A DNA stretch of 56,495 bases from an uncultured Spirochaetales bacterium (GTDB lineage Bacteria; Spirochaetota; Spirochaetia; Sphaerochaetales; Sphaerochaetaceae): positions 1 to 56,495 of the forward strand of contig CASEKE010000019.1 in NCBI GenBank assembly GCA_949288415.1. Reading direction: 5' to 3'. This document shows positions 42,190-51,388 of this stretch, in pieces. Position numbers and translations under genes: made by a program. Each line of letters opens with the position of its first letter. The stretch's first letter is position 1. Below the pieces are notes generated by a model. The model was not told the origin of the DNA. It saw only the letters and a program-made list of their open reading frames with translations, and made no database searches.

Positions 42190-42612
42190 ATGCAAATCAG
42201 GAAACTCGACTGGATAAACAGACCGGACCATGTCCGCCTAAGCGCACACAGCGTGGAATTCACCGACGAAAAACATACGGCGTGCCTACATACGACCGGA
42301 GAGAACGAAAACATCCGGCTCGCATGCGAGGGAGACGGAATATGCTTCCTGATGCTTCATACGGACAGAGACAGATTGGTTTTGGGAAACGGCAAGGCAA
42401 ATTTCAGCTTTGCGGGATTCAGCTACGAGATTCCGCTTGACGTCCCCTCGTGTCTGATAGTCAGGAAACAGGGAGCGGACATACGGTTCGAAGCCGAGGA
42501 TGGACGCCTTCTCATGCATCTGTCCAATCCCGCATTCCTCGGATCGGCATCCTTCGGATTCGCCACATCAGGATCGGGGGGAAAGGCAGTTCTCCGGTTC
42601 TCGTCGCTGTAG
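42190..42612 (+). CDS. Small protein of unknown function
   Basis: 140 aa, no signal peptide, mostly beta strands. The opening MQIRKLDWINRPDHVRLSAH and the WINRP element are reminiscent of DUF1349/concanavalin-like sugar-binding domains, but I cannot confirm this. It has a strong promoter that places the start codon at the transcription start. glnS follows 78 bases later with its own SD. Confidence 0.6.
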   Translation: MQIRKLDWINRPDHVRLSAHSVEFTDEKHTACLHTTGENENIRLACEGDGICFLMLHTDRDRLVLGNGKANFSFAGFSYEIPLDVPSCLIVRKQGADIRFEAEDGRLLMHLSNPAFLGSASFGFATSGSGGKAVLRFSSL

Positions 42613-42690
42613 ATTACTGCCGCTTTTTCTGGTAATATTCTCTATACAATAAAATCTTAGGGCCCTATGGAAGGCCTGAAGGAGAGACAA

Positions 42691-44388
42691 ATGGAAAACG
42701 AAATCCAGGAGGCAAGACCTCTGAACTTCCTCGAGAAGATTATCGAGGACGATCTCGCGAACGGAAGAGTGCCGAACAACACGATAGTCACGCGCTTTCC
42801 TCCGGAACCGAACGGATACCTCCACATCGGACACATCAAGAGCATCTGCATCAACTTCGGACTTGCAGAGAAGTACCATGGACGTTGCCATCTCAGGCTC
42901 GACGACACGAACCCGGCAAAGGAGGACATGGAGTACATCAACTCGATCAAGGACGACATCCGCTGGCTCGGATTCGACTGGGGGAAATACGAATTCTACG
43001 CTTCGGACTATTACGACCAGCTATACGAGATAGCGATCCGCCTCATCAAGGAAGGAAAGGCATACGTCGACGATCTCTCGGCAGAGGAGATGAAGGAATA
43101 CAGGGGAACTCTTACCCAGCCCGGACGCAACAGTCCCTACAGGGACCGTTCGATAGAAGAGAATCTGAGACTCTTCGAGGAGATGAAGGAAGGCATGCAT
43201 CCCGAGGGTTCCAAGACTCTCAGGGCCAAGATCGATATGGCAAGCCCGAACATAAACCTCCGCGACCCGGCACTATACCGAATCAAGTTCGCCACGCATC
43301 CGAGGACGGGAGACAAGTGGTGCATCTATCCTATGTACGACTTTACGCATCCGATCAGCGATGCTATTGAGGGAATAACTCACAGCATCTGCACTCTGGA
43401 GTTCGAGGACCATCGCCCCGCATACGACTGGGCCACATCGATCGACGGAATAGAGCACACTCCGCACCAGTACGAATTCGCAAGGCTCAACGTCACGTAT
43501 CTGCTGATGAGCAAGAGAAGGCTTCTATATCTTGTGAACAACAAATTCGTCACGGGATGGGATGATCCCAGGATGCCTACGATTTCCGGAATCAGGAGAA
43601 AGGGCTATTCGCCCGAGTCGATGAAGGATTTCGTCTCGCGCGTCGGAGTTGCAAAGGTCGAAGGTATGGTCGACTACTCTCTCATGGAGTTCTGTGTCAG
43701 AGAAGACCTCAACAAGAGGGCAAAACGCCTCATGGCCGTCCTCGATCCGCTCAAGCTAGTCATCGACAACTACCCCGAGGGACAGGTCGAATACTTCGAG
43801 GCGGAAAACAACCCGGAGGATCCGGAGGCGGGAACCCACAGCGTTGCATTCACAAGGGAACTCTACATCGAGAGGGAAGACTTCATGGAGACTCCCGTGA
43901 AGGGCTACCACAGGCTGTATCCCGGCAACGAGATCAGGCTCAAGTATGCCTATTACGTCACCGCGGTCAAGGTCGACAAGGACGAGGATGGCAACATCGT
44001 CGCCGTGCACTGCACTTACGATCCCGAAAGCAAGGGAGGCACCACCCCTGACGGCAGGAAGGTAAAGGGTACAAGCCACTGGGTCAGTGCCGATCACGTG
44101 CTCAAGGCTGAAGTAAGACAGTACGACAAGCTCTTCAAGGCCGAGGTGCCGGGAGCGGCGACAGGAAACTATCTGGACGACATTAATCCCGATTCTCTGG
44201 TTGTGATCCCGGAAGCCTACATCGAACTCGAGGCGGCCAAGGCCAAGGTCGGCGACTACCTGCAGTTCATAAGAAACGGATACTACTGCGTCGACAGCAA
44301 GGACAGCAGACCGGAGGCAATGGTATTCAACCGTACCTGCACGCTCAAGGACAGTTGGGCGAAACAGAAGAAGAAGATGGGGCTCTGA
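42691..44388 (+). CDS. glnS: Glutaminyl-tRNA synthetase
   Basis: 565 aa, normal length. It charges tRNA-Gln with glutamine. The class I motif HIGH is at residues 45-48 (PNGYLHIGHIKS) after TRFPPEPNG; the KMSKS equivalent is LLMSKRRLL near 270. Also seen: EFARLNVTYLLMSKRR and the anticodon-binding beta-barrels (VEYFEAENNPEDPE, AKVGDYLQFIRNGYYCVD). SD AAGGAGAG is seven bases before the ATG, so 42667 is not the start. A direct GlnRS means this organism may not need the indirect Gat pathway for Gln. Confidence 0.96.
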   Translation: MENEIQEARPLNFLEKIIEDDLANGRVPNNTIVTRFPPEPNGYLHIGHIKSICINFGLAEKYHGRCHLRLDDTNPAKEDMEYINSIKDDIRWLGFDWGKYEFYASDYYDQLYEIAIRLIKEGKAYVDDLSAEEMKEYRGTLTQPGRNSPYRDRSIEENLRLFEEMKEGMHPEGSKTLRAKIDMASPNINLRDPALYRIKFATHPRTGDKWCIYPMYDFTHPISDAIEGITHSICTLEFEDHRPAYDWATSIDGIEHTPHQYEFARLNVTYLLMSKRRLLYLVNNKFVTGWDDPRMPTISGIRRKGYSPESMKDFVSRVGVAKVEGMVDYSLMEFCVREDLNKRAKRLMAVLDPLKLVIDNYPEGQVEYFEAENNPEDPEAGTHSVAFTRELYIEREDFMETPVKGYHRLYPGNEIRLKYAYYVTAVKVDKDEDGNIVAVHCTYDPESKGGTTPDGRKVKGTSHWVSADHVLKAEVRQYDKLFKAEVPGAATGNYLDDINPDSLVVIPEAYIELEAAKAKVGDYLQFIRNGYYCVDSKDSRPEAMVFNRTCTLKDSWAKQKKKMGL

Positions 44389-44415
44389 CCCTTCTTCATA
44401 GAACACTTTTACTTT

Positions 44416-44442
44416 GGGGCAATCTTACGGTTGCCCCTTTTT
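44416..44442 (+). terminator. glnS terminator
   Basis: GGGGCAA, loop TCTTACGG, TTGCCCC, then TTTTT. It sits just 13 bases before the next ATG, so read-through is possible. Confidence 0.85.
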
Positions 44443-44454
44443 CAGGAAGAGAAA

Positions 44455-45639
44455 ATGATATCCGCACTCATTCTTGCGATAATCTACCTATCCTTCATCT
44501 CGCTGGGACTGCCCGACAGCGTACTCGGTTCGGCATGGCCCGTAATGAGCAGAAGTCTCGGAGCCGACCCGTCGCTGGGCGGCACGATCTCCATGGTCGT
44601 TTCCGCCGGTACCGTCATCTCGTCGATAGTTTATTCGAGGATAGAGAAACGGGCCAAGGCAGGAATCATCAACCTTGCTTCAGTGGCCTTCACGGCCCTG
44701 GCGCTGCTGGGTTTCTCCTTCTCGCGGAACATTTTCATGACGTACGCCTTCGCCATAGTGCTCGGTCTCGGGGCCGGAGCTATAGATGCCAGCCTCAACA
44801 ACTATGTCGCACTGCACTACAAGGCCCGTCACATGAGCTGGCTGCATGCGGCCTGGGGAATCGGCACGACGGTTGCCCCGGTGCTTCTCTCCTGGTATTT
44901 TGCGGCCGGGTACTCATGGAGAGACGGTTACAGGACGATATCGGCAATCCAGAGCTGCATATTCCTGATCCTGCTCATATCCCTTCCGATATGGAAGAAG
45001 GCGGAGAAGCCTGAAATAGGGACACAGGAAGATGCGGACGAGGGAAAGAAGGCATCGCCGATTTTTGAGACACTTTCCATGAAGGGCGCGAAAGTGACGC
45101 TCTTCTCGTTCTTCCTCTACTGCGGCATCGAGGCGACGTGCATCCTATGGCTCTCATCATACGGAGTGTATGCCCGTGCCATGGATGCCAGCGCCGGTGC
45201 ACGTCTGGTATCGTTCTTCTTCTATGGAATAACCGCAGGCAGGATCGTCACAGGGCTTTTCAACGACAAAACAGGGGACAACGTGATGATATTTCTGGGA
45301 CATGCGATATTTCTCTCTGCAGCAGCGATCCTTCTTTTCGGACAGTCCCTCGCTACACTTTGCACAGCGGCATTCCTGCTCGGATTCGGATGCGGCCCAG
45401 TATACCCTTCCATGCTGCACCAGACGCCTAGAATATTCTCATCTGAGAAATCGGGAGAACTCATGGGCCTCGAGATGGCAACCGCATACATCGGTTCGAC
45501 ATCGTGTCCTCTGATCTACGGCCTTGTGGCGGGAAAATTCGGATACGACCTGCTGGCCTACGTGGCAATCCTGTTCTGCATTCTGGAAATCATCGCATTC
45601 GCATCGAAGCTGAAGTTCACGAGGAGCACGACGATCTAG
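44455..45639 (+). CDS. Major facilitator superfamily transporter
   Basis: 394 aa with about 12 helices and a charged central loop (EKPEIGTQEDADEGKK). Family features: SLGLPDSVLGSAWPVM, the loop YSRIEKRAKAG in place of the usual RxxGR, and WRDGYRTI in the middle, as in the FHS/sugar MFS class (fucose permease-like). Substrate unknown. SD is AGGAAGAG; the start sits right after the glnS terminator. It shares a CTAG stop palindrome with the convergent SDR gene. Confidence 0.82.
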   Translation: MISALILAIIYLSFISLGLPDSVLGSAWPVMSRSLGADPSLGGTISMVVSAGTVISSIVYSRIEKRAKAGIINLASVAFTALALLGFSFSRNIFMTYAFAIVLGLGAGAIDASLNNYVALHYKARHMSWLHAAWGIGTTVAPVLLSWYFAAGYSWRDGYRTISAIQSCIFLILLISLPIWKKAEKPEIGTQEDADEGKKASPIFETLSMKGAKVTLFSFFLYCGIEATCILWLSSYGVYARAMDASAGARLVSFFFYGITAGRIVTGLFNDKTGDNVMIFLGHAIFLSAAAILLFGQSLATLCTAAFLLGFGCGPVYPSMLHQTPRIFSSEKSGELMGLEMATAYIGSTSCPLIYGLVAGKFGYDLLAYVAILFCILEIIAFASKLKFTRSTTI

Positions 45640-46430
45640 AGGAAGAAGCGGAATATCGCATCCTGCATAAAGGAGGGCAACGACGACAGAATCTTCATCC
45701 GGAAGCTGTTGCCGACGCAGTAATATCTTTTCGGGCGGGAGGAGAATGCGGCCTTGCGATACGTGCGGGCAAAGACCGCAGGATCCTTTGCCCTTCGCAA
45801 CTCGCCCACCATCAGGAACCTCATGCGTCTCAATATGTTGCCGTACCTTCTTGTAGAGGCTATGAGAGTATCGAACTGCCGCTCTATGCCCGCCTGCATC
45901 GACGTCTTGAACGCGCCGGGCCTTACTATCGCCACAGAGACTCCCGACTTCAGCAGTTCTCGCCTCAGAGAATCGCCGTATACCTCAAGGGCATGCTTGC
46001 TGACGGCATAGTAGCCGTGTATGGGAAGCGCATCCAGCTGCCCGTACTCGCTCGATATGAGGACGATCCTTCCACCGGCATTCTCCAGAAGCGGAAAGAA
46101 CATGTTAACCATCCGGTACACCGACAGGAAATTCACATCCATTATCCTCTCCATGGAAGAAACCGGGAGCTCCACCATCGAACCGAGTGTGACGATGCCT
46201 GCGAAGCTGGTCACAAGGTCAAGCCTGTCGGTCCTGGACGAGACAAGCTCCAGAGCCGCCGCCATCGAGTCCCTGTCCGTAACATCCAGGTGGAAACACA
46301 TTCCGTCCTTGTTCTCGGAAACTTTCTCATAGCGAATGTCGCCGCGGAATATGAACCAGCCGGGAGGAAAGACGTCAAGAGCGGCCGATGCAAGTCCGCT
46401 CTCGCTTCCCATGATCAGTGCGTATTTCAT
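45636..46430 (-). CDS. Short-chain dehydrogenase/reductase
   Basis: 264 aa. Catalytic YxxxK is in HGYYAVSKHALEVYGDSLR, with the Ser in IVLISSEYGQ and NAG-like region SFAG. The NAD(P) loop is degenerate: MGSESGLASAALDVF instead of TGxxxGIG, so cofactor binding may differ. A basic C-terminal helix (LRRMRFLMVGELRRAK) is unusual. Substrate unknown. There is no SD; TATCAT lies nine bases upstream. Confidence 0.8.
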   Translation of the reverse strand: MKYALIMGSESGLASAALDVFPPGWFIFRGDIRYEKVSENKDGMCFHLDVTDRDSMAAALELVSSRTDRLDLVTSFAGIVTLGSMVELPVSSMERIMDVNFLSVYRMVNMFFPLLENAGGRIVLISSEYGQLDALPIHGYYAVSKHALEVYGDSLRRELLKSGVSVAIVRPGAFKTSMQAGIERQFDTLIASTRRYGNILRRMRFLMVGELRRAKDPAVFARTYRKAAFSSRPKRYYCVGNSFRMKILSSLPSFMQDAIFRFFL

Positions 46431-46567
46431 GATAATCAGATGATAAACCCGCAATGGCGCATTTTCCACACCTTTCGAGCAAAGGTGCCCGGTATTGAAC
46501 CTTTCGAACTTTTGTCATACACTCCGGGCATAGGAACAAAAAAAATTCGGAACGGGGTTTCAAAAAA

Positions 46568-47506
46568 ATGGACAACAGAAAGCTTACCAACATATGGGTG
46601 GTATTCCTGCTTGCGATGCTCTGCTGCTTCCTATGGGGAAGCGCGACGCCAGCCATCAAGAGCGGCTACGAAATATTCGGGATTTCGACGGGAGACACGG
46701 CCAGCATAATCGTCTTCGCCGGAACAAGGTTCTTCCTCGCCGGCGTACTGGTGATACTCTTCCAGTCGGTCATCGAAAAGAAGTTCATCGTGCCGGAGAA
46801 GGGATCTGTTCCCTACATATTCTATCTATGCCTCGCCCAGACAGTCGTGCAATACTTCTGCTACTACGTAGGCGTGGCCCACACTTCCGGCGTCACGGGA
46901 ACGATACTTTCCGGCACCGGTGGTTTCTTCTCCATCCTTCTGGCTTGCCTGGTATTCCGGCAGGAAAAACTTACGTCAAGGAAGCTCATAGGAGTCATAA
47001 TCGGCTTCTCAGGAGTGATAATAATGAACATATCGCTCTCGCAAGGAGCTTCGTTCCACTTCACGCTTCCCGGTGAAGGGCTGGTACTGATCTCCCAGAT
47101 AAGCTATGCGCTCTCAGGGATCCTCATCAAGAACTTCTCAAGAAAATTCAGCGTGACCATGCTCTCCGGCTACCAGTTCATCCTTGGAGGGATCGTCATG
47201 ATCGTGACCGGACTTCTTGCAGGAGGCCGCGTCGATATGGCCGTCAGCCCGTCTGCCTATCTGCTGCTTATATACATGGCGCTCATAAGCGCAGTGGCAT
47301 ACTCCGTATGGGGAACGCTGCTGAAGTACAATCCGGTCAGCCGGGTCACCATATTCAACTTCATGATACCCCTATTCGGTGTGTTGCTGTCGGCGATCTT
47401 CCTAGACGAGGTCGACCAGGCGCTGCAGATAAACAAGCTCATCGCGCTCATACTGGTCTCGTTCGGCATCTACACGGTCAACAGACCGCAGAAGAAAAGT
47501 ATCTAG
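46568..47506 (+). CDS. DMT-superfamily (EamA) transporter
   Basis: 312 aa with ten helices in two EamA repeats: the first opens LLAMLCCFLWGSATPAIKSGYE, and GVTGTILSGTGGFFSILLACLVFRQE closes it; the second has SQISYALSGILIKNF and VIIGFSGVI. EamA proteins export or import amino acids, nucleosides or metabolites. Substrate unknown. Single gene; the long AT-rich leader shows no clean SD (GGAACGGGG is closest). Confidence 0.87.
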   Translation: MDNRKLTNIWVVFLLAMLCCFLWGSATPAIKSGYEIFGISTGDTASIIVFAGTRFFLAGVLVILFQSVIEKKFIVPEKGSVPYIFYLCLAQTVVQYFCYYVGVAHTSGVTGTILSGTGGFFSILLACLVFRQEKLTSRKLIGVIIGFSGVIIMNISLSQGASFHFTLPGEGLVLISQISYALSGILIKNFSRKFSVTMLSGYQFILGGIVMIVTGLLAGGRVDMAVSPSAYLLLIYMALISAVAYSVWGTLLKYNPVSRVTIFNFMIPLFGVLLSAIFLDEVDQALQINKLIALILVSFGIYTVNRPQKKSI

Positions 47507-47520
47507 TCGCAGAATCGAAA

Positions 47521-47562
47521 AAAGGCCGTCAGACTCCGGATATACCGGGACCGACGGCCTTC
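47521..47562 (-). terminator. Terminator of the RlmI-like gene
   Basis: A stem AAGGCCGTC / GACGGCCTT at 47522-47530 and 47553-47561, with an inner CCGG stem. On the minus strand six T residues follow it. It also lies 15 bases past the EamA gene and may act both ways. Confidence 0.75.
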
Positions 47563-47577
47563 TTCGTCAAATGCGGA

Positions 47578-49314
47578 TCACTCCTCCGATTCTTCGTCGG
47601 ACGGATCCTTTACGCTCTTTCTGAAATCATCGTATCCGTAAGGAAGCGGCGCCTTCCTGGCTCGAGGCTGCTTTCTTTCATAGGGCTTTGCCGCGAATGG
47701 CTTTCTGTCACGGAACGCCCCGCGCTCATCTCCGTCGTTCTTTCTGTAAGGCCGGAAGGAATCGTCCCTGCGGACAGGTTTCCTGTCGCTCAGGCCGGTA
47801 TAGTATCTTCTCTCATCCTCGTAGTATGGCCTTCTCTCTCTTCTCTCGTCGTTCTCGTAAGGCCTTCTCCCGTGGAAGCGATCCCTGTCGTACGACCTAC
47901 CCTCGCCTTCCTCGCGGCGATCGCGATTGCCATACGGACGATAGTCGCGGTCGCGATAATCCCTGTCGCGGCGATATCCATCCCCGTAACTGCGATCCCT
48001 ATCTTTGTAATTGCGGTCTCTGTCGCGGTAGTCACGGCTTTCGTATCCGCGTTCTCCTTCGTTGCGCCTTCCGTACTCGCGCCTATCGGAACGGAATCTT
48101 CCGTCGTTGTCGTCGTAGCGCTTCCGCTCGTTCCTTCTCTCGTAGTCCCTGCCGCGTGATGCGCGATCTCCGCCTTCCCTTCTGCGGTCATCTTCCCGTC
48201 TGCCACGTCCTGCGCCTTCTCTTCTGCGGCCGTCCGATTCTCCGTCACGGCCCTTTCCCATTGCGGATCCTTCTCTGCGAGGCTTCTTTCCGCTCTCCTC
48301 TTTCTGACCCAGCGTCAAGCTCTCGAGGCTGTCGTCGTCTGCGATTCTCTTCATCGTTTCACCTTTGATCTCTTTTACCTTCTCGAGCGTCCATACCCTT
48401 AGAACGCTCATCTTCCTTATGAATCCGGGCCTTCTGACGAGGTCCGTGATCTCTTCTATCTTATAATAGGCCTTCAGGGCCGTCTTATCAAACTGGAAAC
48501 CGGCAAGGTTCTCGCTGAATAGGATCCTTCCGTCGCTTTTCAGAATCATGCCTACCAGAAGAAGCATTTTCCGGTAATCCTTCTTTATGTCGAAATCCCT
48601 TTCCGTCTTCCTACTGTTGGAGAATGCGGGAGGATCCAATATGACAAGATCCCATCGTCGCTTCTCCTTTATCGCATCGAGGATGAACTTGTAGGCATCC
48701 ATGGCGACGCATCTGTACTTTTCCTCGTCCAGAAAGCCGTTGCGCTTCAAATTGTCCGCGGCCCACGCCGTGTACACATTCGACAGATCTACACTCGTGA
48801 CGCTGGCAGCCCCGCCTGCCGCGGCATATACGCTGAAGGATCCCGTATATGAGAAGAGGTTCAGCACATCCAGTCCCGCCGAGACCTCCTCTATGTTCTT
48901 CCGAGTTATGGCATGATCCATGAACAGCCCGGTGTCGACGTACTTGAGAAGCTCTACCTTGAACTCGTGACCGTTCTCATGGACCAGCGTCTCGAGGCTT
49001 TCGTCGGTCTTCTCGTGCTGCTCTCCGTCAGGTCTCCTGTGCCTTTCCCTCCAGATGAGCTTGTCGTGCTCGATGTAGAGATATCTCGCGACGATATCCT
49101 CTATGACATGTCTACCGTCTAGATCTATGCCGCCCTCCGAGAAGTCGACTATGCGGCAATATGGTCCATATATCTCCACCGTTACCGGAATTTCCTCGAG
49201 ATTCCTGTCGTATACGCGAAAGCAGTCGGTACCGGAAATCTTCATGTCCCGGCGGCACTCGAGGGCATTCTCCTTCAATATCTTGATGAAATCCTTTTTG
49301 ACAAACTCTTCCAT
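47578..49314 (-). CDS. RlmI-like rRNA methyltransferase with a disordered Arg/Tyr/Asp-rich tail
   Basis: 578 aa. Residues 1-345 resemble RlmI/RlmL-type class I methyltransferases that modify cytosine C5 or guanine N2 in 23S rRNA: VLNLFSYTGSFSVYAAAGG (SAM loop), VTSVDLSNVYTAWAADNL and LVILDPPAFS at 223-232, the (D/N)PP(A/F) catalytic motif. Residues about 345-578 are a low-complexity tail built of RDR, RRE, YRD and YGN units, starting SGKKPRREGSAMGKGRDG. Such a tail is not part of the standard family and probably binds RNA without a fixed structure. No SD; TATTAT is eight bases before the ATG. Confidence 0.85.
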   Translation of the reverse strand: MEEFVKKDFIKILKENALECRRDMKISGTDCFRVYDRNLEEIPVTVEIYGPYCRIVDFSEGGIDLDGRHVIEDIVARYLYIEHDKLIWRERHRRPDGEQHEKTDESLETLVHENGHEFKVELLKYVDTGLFMDHAITRKNIEEVSAGLDVLNLFSYTGSFSVYAAAGGAASVTSVDLSNVYTAWAADNLKRNGFLDEEKYRCVAMDAYKFILDAIKEKRRWDLVILDPPAFSNSRKTERDFDIKKDYRKMLLLVGMILKSDGRILFSENLAGFQFDKTALKAYYKIEEITDLVRRPGFIRKMSVLRVWTLEKVKEIKGETMKRIADDDSLESLTLGQKEESGKKPRREGSAMGKGRDGESDGRRREGAGRGRREDDRRREGGDRASRGRDYERRNERKRYDDNDGRFRSDRREYGRRNEGERGYESRDYRDRDRNYKDRDRSYGDGYRRDRDYRDRDYRPYGNRDRREEGEGRSYDRDRFHGRRPYENDERRERRPYYEDERRYYTGLSDRKPVRRDDSFRPYRKNDGDERGAFRDRKPFAAKPYERKQPRARKAPLPYGYDDFRKSVKDPSDEESEE

Positions 49315-49352
49315 GACGCTCAATAATATATTATTGTGGAAAAAAAGGATAG

Positions 49353-49814
49353 ATGCCAATGACGGAACAGGACAGGGAAACCATGGAATTTCTCCAGGCC
49401 AGAGAGGACAGGCTCGAGGGAAAGATGATATATAGGACATATTCCCTCTACTATGGTTCATCCGAAGGTGAGGAAAGACAGTGGGGAGTGTTCCTGTACA
49501 GCGACGGGGAACTCTTCATATTCGAGGACTTCGACCGCAAGCCATCGTTTCTCGGCATAGAGCTGAAGAACGCAAAGCGCCCCAAGTACGAGAAACTCGA
49601 ACGGTCGTTTTACAGAAACGATGTACAGTCGGTCACGCTGGTCACCAGATCGAGTGCGGCAAAAGCGATAAAGGGCGAAAAAAGCGCTGCAAGACCATCC
49701 GGACTTTTTGATCGCATCTTTCGCAAGAATCTTACGGAGGTCGCTCTGAAAAGCGGAAGGAAGTATTACTTCGAGCTTATGGAGAGAGATCGTTTCGAAA
49801 GCTTTTTCAAGTAG
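49353..49814 (+). CDS. Protein of unknown function
   Basis: 153 aa, soluble, no signal. Mixed strands and charged loops (YSLYYGSSEGEERQWGVFLY, GELFIFEDFDRKPSFLGIEL) and a C-terminal EVALKSGRKYYFEL. Not recognised. ATG at 49353 or 49359; AAGG sits 4 or 10 bases before them. It is divergent from the RlmI-like gene, with start codons 38 bp apart, so the two share a regulatory region. Confidence 0.55.
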   Translation: MPMTEQDRETMEFLQAREDRLEGKMIYRTYSLYYGSSEGEERQWGVFLYSDGELFIFEDFDRKPSFLGIELKNAKRPKYEKLERSFYRNDVQSVTLVTRSSAAKAIKGEKSAARPSGLFDRIFRKNLTEVALKSGRKYYFELMERDRFESFFK

Positions 49815-49839
49815 CGGACGGCCCTGTACGGGCCTTCCG
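49815..49839 (+). terminator. Hairpin between the unknown gene and the phosphohexomutase gene
   Basis: CGGA-GGCCC, loop TGTAC, GGGCC-TCCG with a one-base mismatch. The tail is not U-rich, so it may be a weak terminator or mRNA-processing stem. Confidence 0.4.
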
Positions 49840-49870
49840 TGCAAACGAAAAATAAACCAGGAGGACATGC

Positions 49871-51220
49871 ATGGGAGCTTTTCATGCCTATGACATCAGA
49901 GGAATCTGGAATGTAGATTTCGACAAGGACACGGTATACAAGGTCGGCTTTTTCCTACCGACCCTGCTCAAGACCGACCACGTCGTCGTCGGACGGGACG
50001 TGAGGACTTCGAGCCCGGAGATACACGACGAGCTGCTCAGAGGCATCACCGATGCCGGTGCGGACGTATGGGATCTGGGGCTGTCGACGACGCCGATGGT
50101 GTACTTCGCCACAGTTTTTCTGAAGGCTGATGCCTCGGTCCAGATCACGGCAAGCCACAACCCGCCGAAGTACAACGGTCTGAAGATATCCAGAAAGGAC
50201 GCGGTTCCTGTCGGAGGGGATACGGGCCTCAAGGATCTCGAGAGACTTACAAAGGAGGCGGAAGTCGTTGCCGCCGAAAAGAAAGGAACCGTCAAGGACT
50301 ACTCGTACGTAAGGAACGAGTATCTCGACTACCTCAAGGGCTTCGCACCGGATCTCACGGGACTGGATATTTCAATCGACTGCTCCCACGGTATGGCGAA
50401 CCTCATCGTCAAGGATCTGTTCACGACCGGTACGGTGCACTATCTGTACGACCGCTTCGACGGAACGTTCCCGGCACATGAACCGAATCCGCTGGACGAG
50501 AAGAACTGCAAGGACATCGAGAAGGAGACGGTGATGAACCACAGCGATGTCGGAGTCATCTATGACGGCGATGCCGACCGTGTCATGTTCATAGATGAGA
50601 AAGGACGCTTCATACAGCCGGACTACATCACCGCAGTCCTCGGCCTGCACTACAGCAGCATCGGGGCTGTCGGGAATGCTCTTGTAGACATCAGGACATC
50701 AAGGAGCACTACGGAATACCTAGAGAAGCTCGGCTTCAGACCGGAGATATGGAAGGTCGGCCATGCATTCGCAAAGATACGCATCCGCGAGCTGGATGCG
50801 GTATTCGGCGGAGAGCTCGCAGGTCACTACTACTTCCGCCGCGATTTCTTCAACTGCGACAGCGGAATACTTGCCTCTCTGCTCGTTCTCTCGGTCGTTA
50901 AGAAGCTGAAGGACGAAGGAAAGACTCTTTCGTCCCTGATCGACAGCATCGTCAAATATGCCAACAGCGGCGAGAGAAACTTCAAGCTTGACAGGAAGGA
51001 CGAGGCCATCGCGGAAATCTACGACAGATATGTCGGAAAAGCCGACCCGACAAGGGTGCTGGACTTCGACGGATACCGCATCGAATTCCCTTCCTGGTGG
51101 TTCAACGTGCGCAAGAGCAACACCGAACCTTACCTGAGACTGGTTCTCGAGGCAGCCACGAAAGAGGAGATGGAAAGCCGCTTCAAGGAAATATCCTCCA
51201 TCATCGAAAAATACTGCTAG
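49871..51220 (+). CDS. Phosphomannomutase/phosphoglucomutase
   Basis: 449 aa, alpha-D-phosphohexomutase family. It interconverts hexose 1- and 6-phosphates, here probably feeding GDP-mannose or glycogen. The phosphoserine loop is QITASHNPPKYNGLK with Ser95, the metal loop is YDGDADRVMF, the sugar-binding loop EIWKVGHAFAKIR, then GGELAGHYYF, and the phosphate loop RKSNTEPYLRL. The GGEXSGH-like motif and length fit ManB-type enzymes. SD AGGAGG is upstream. Confidence 0.92.
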   Translation: MGAFHAYDIRGIWNVDFDKDTVYKVGFFLPTLLKTDHVVVGRDVRTSSPEIHDELLRGITDAGADVWDLGLSTTPMVYFATVFLKADASVQITASHNPPKYNGLKISRKDAVPVGGDTGLKDLERLTKEAEVVAAEKKGTVKDYSYVRNEYLDYLKGFAPDLTGLDISIDCSHGMANLIVKDLFTTGTVHYLYDRFDGTFPAHEPNPLDEKNCKDIEKETVMNHSDVGVIYDGDADRVMFIDEKGRFIQPDYITAVLGLHYSSIGAVGNALVDIRTSRSTTEYLEKLGFRPEIWKVGHAFAKIRIRELDAVFGGELAGHYYFRRDFFNCDSGILASLLVLSVVKKLKDEGKTLSSLIDSIVKYANSGERNFKLDRKDEAIAEIYDRYVGKADPTRVLDFDGYRIEFPSWWFNVRKSNTEPYLRLVLEAATKEEMESRFKEISSIIEKYC

Positions 51221-51228
51221 GACGGCAG

Positions 51229-51261
51229 GACCGAGGAGGGATGATTATCTCCTCGGTCTTT
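51229..51261 (+). terminator. Terminator of the phosphohexomutase gene
   Basis: GACCGAGGAG, loop of ten bases, CTCCTCGGTC, then TTTG: a ten-base perfect stem just past the stop. Confidence 0.75.
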
Positions 51262-51339
51262 GAAAACCTTAGGTTTCAATAGATTTGGAATACGTTTTTT
51301 ACGGATTTCCGCAATAAATTCAAAACGAATCTATACATA

Positions 51340-51367
51340 TTGAAATAATAATTTTTCCGTCTATAAT
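51340..51367 (+). promoter_or_regulatory. dpaL promoter
   Basis: TTGAAA at 51340-51345, a 16-base spacer and TATAAT at 51362-51367. The leader is about 15 bases and holds AAAGGA. Confidence 0.65.
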
Positions 51368-51388
51368 AGCCCGTGAAAGGATAAAGAA

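Noticed and set aside
47790..48248. Several open frames on both strands within the RlmI tail
   Set aside because: They arise from the Arg- and Asp-rich repeat codons of the tail and are not genes.
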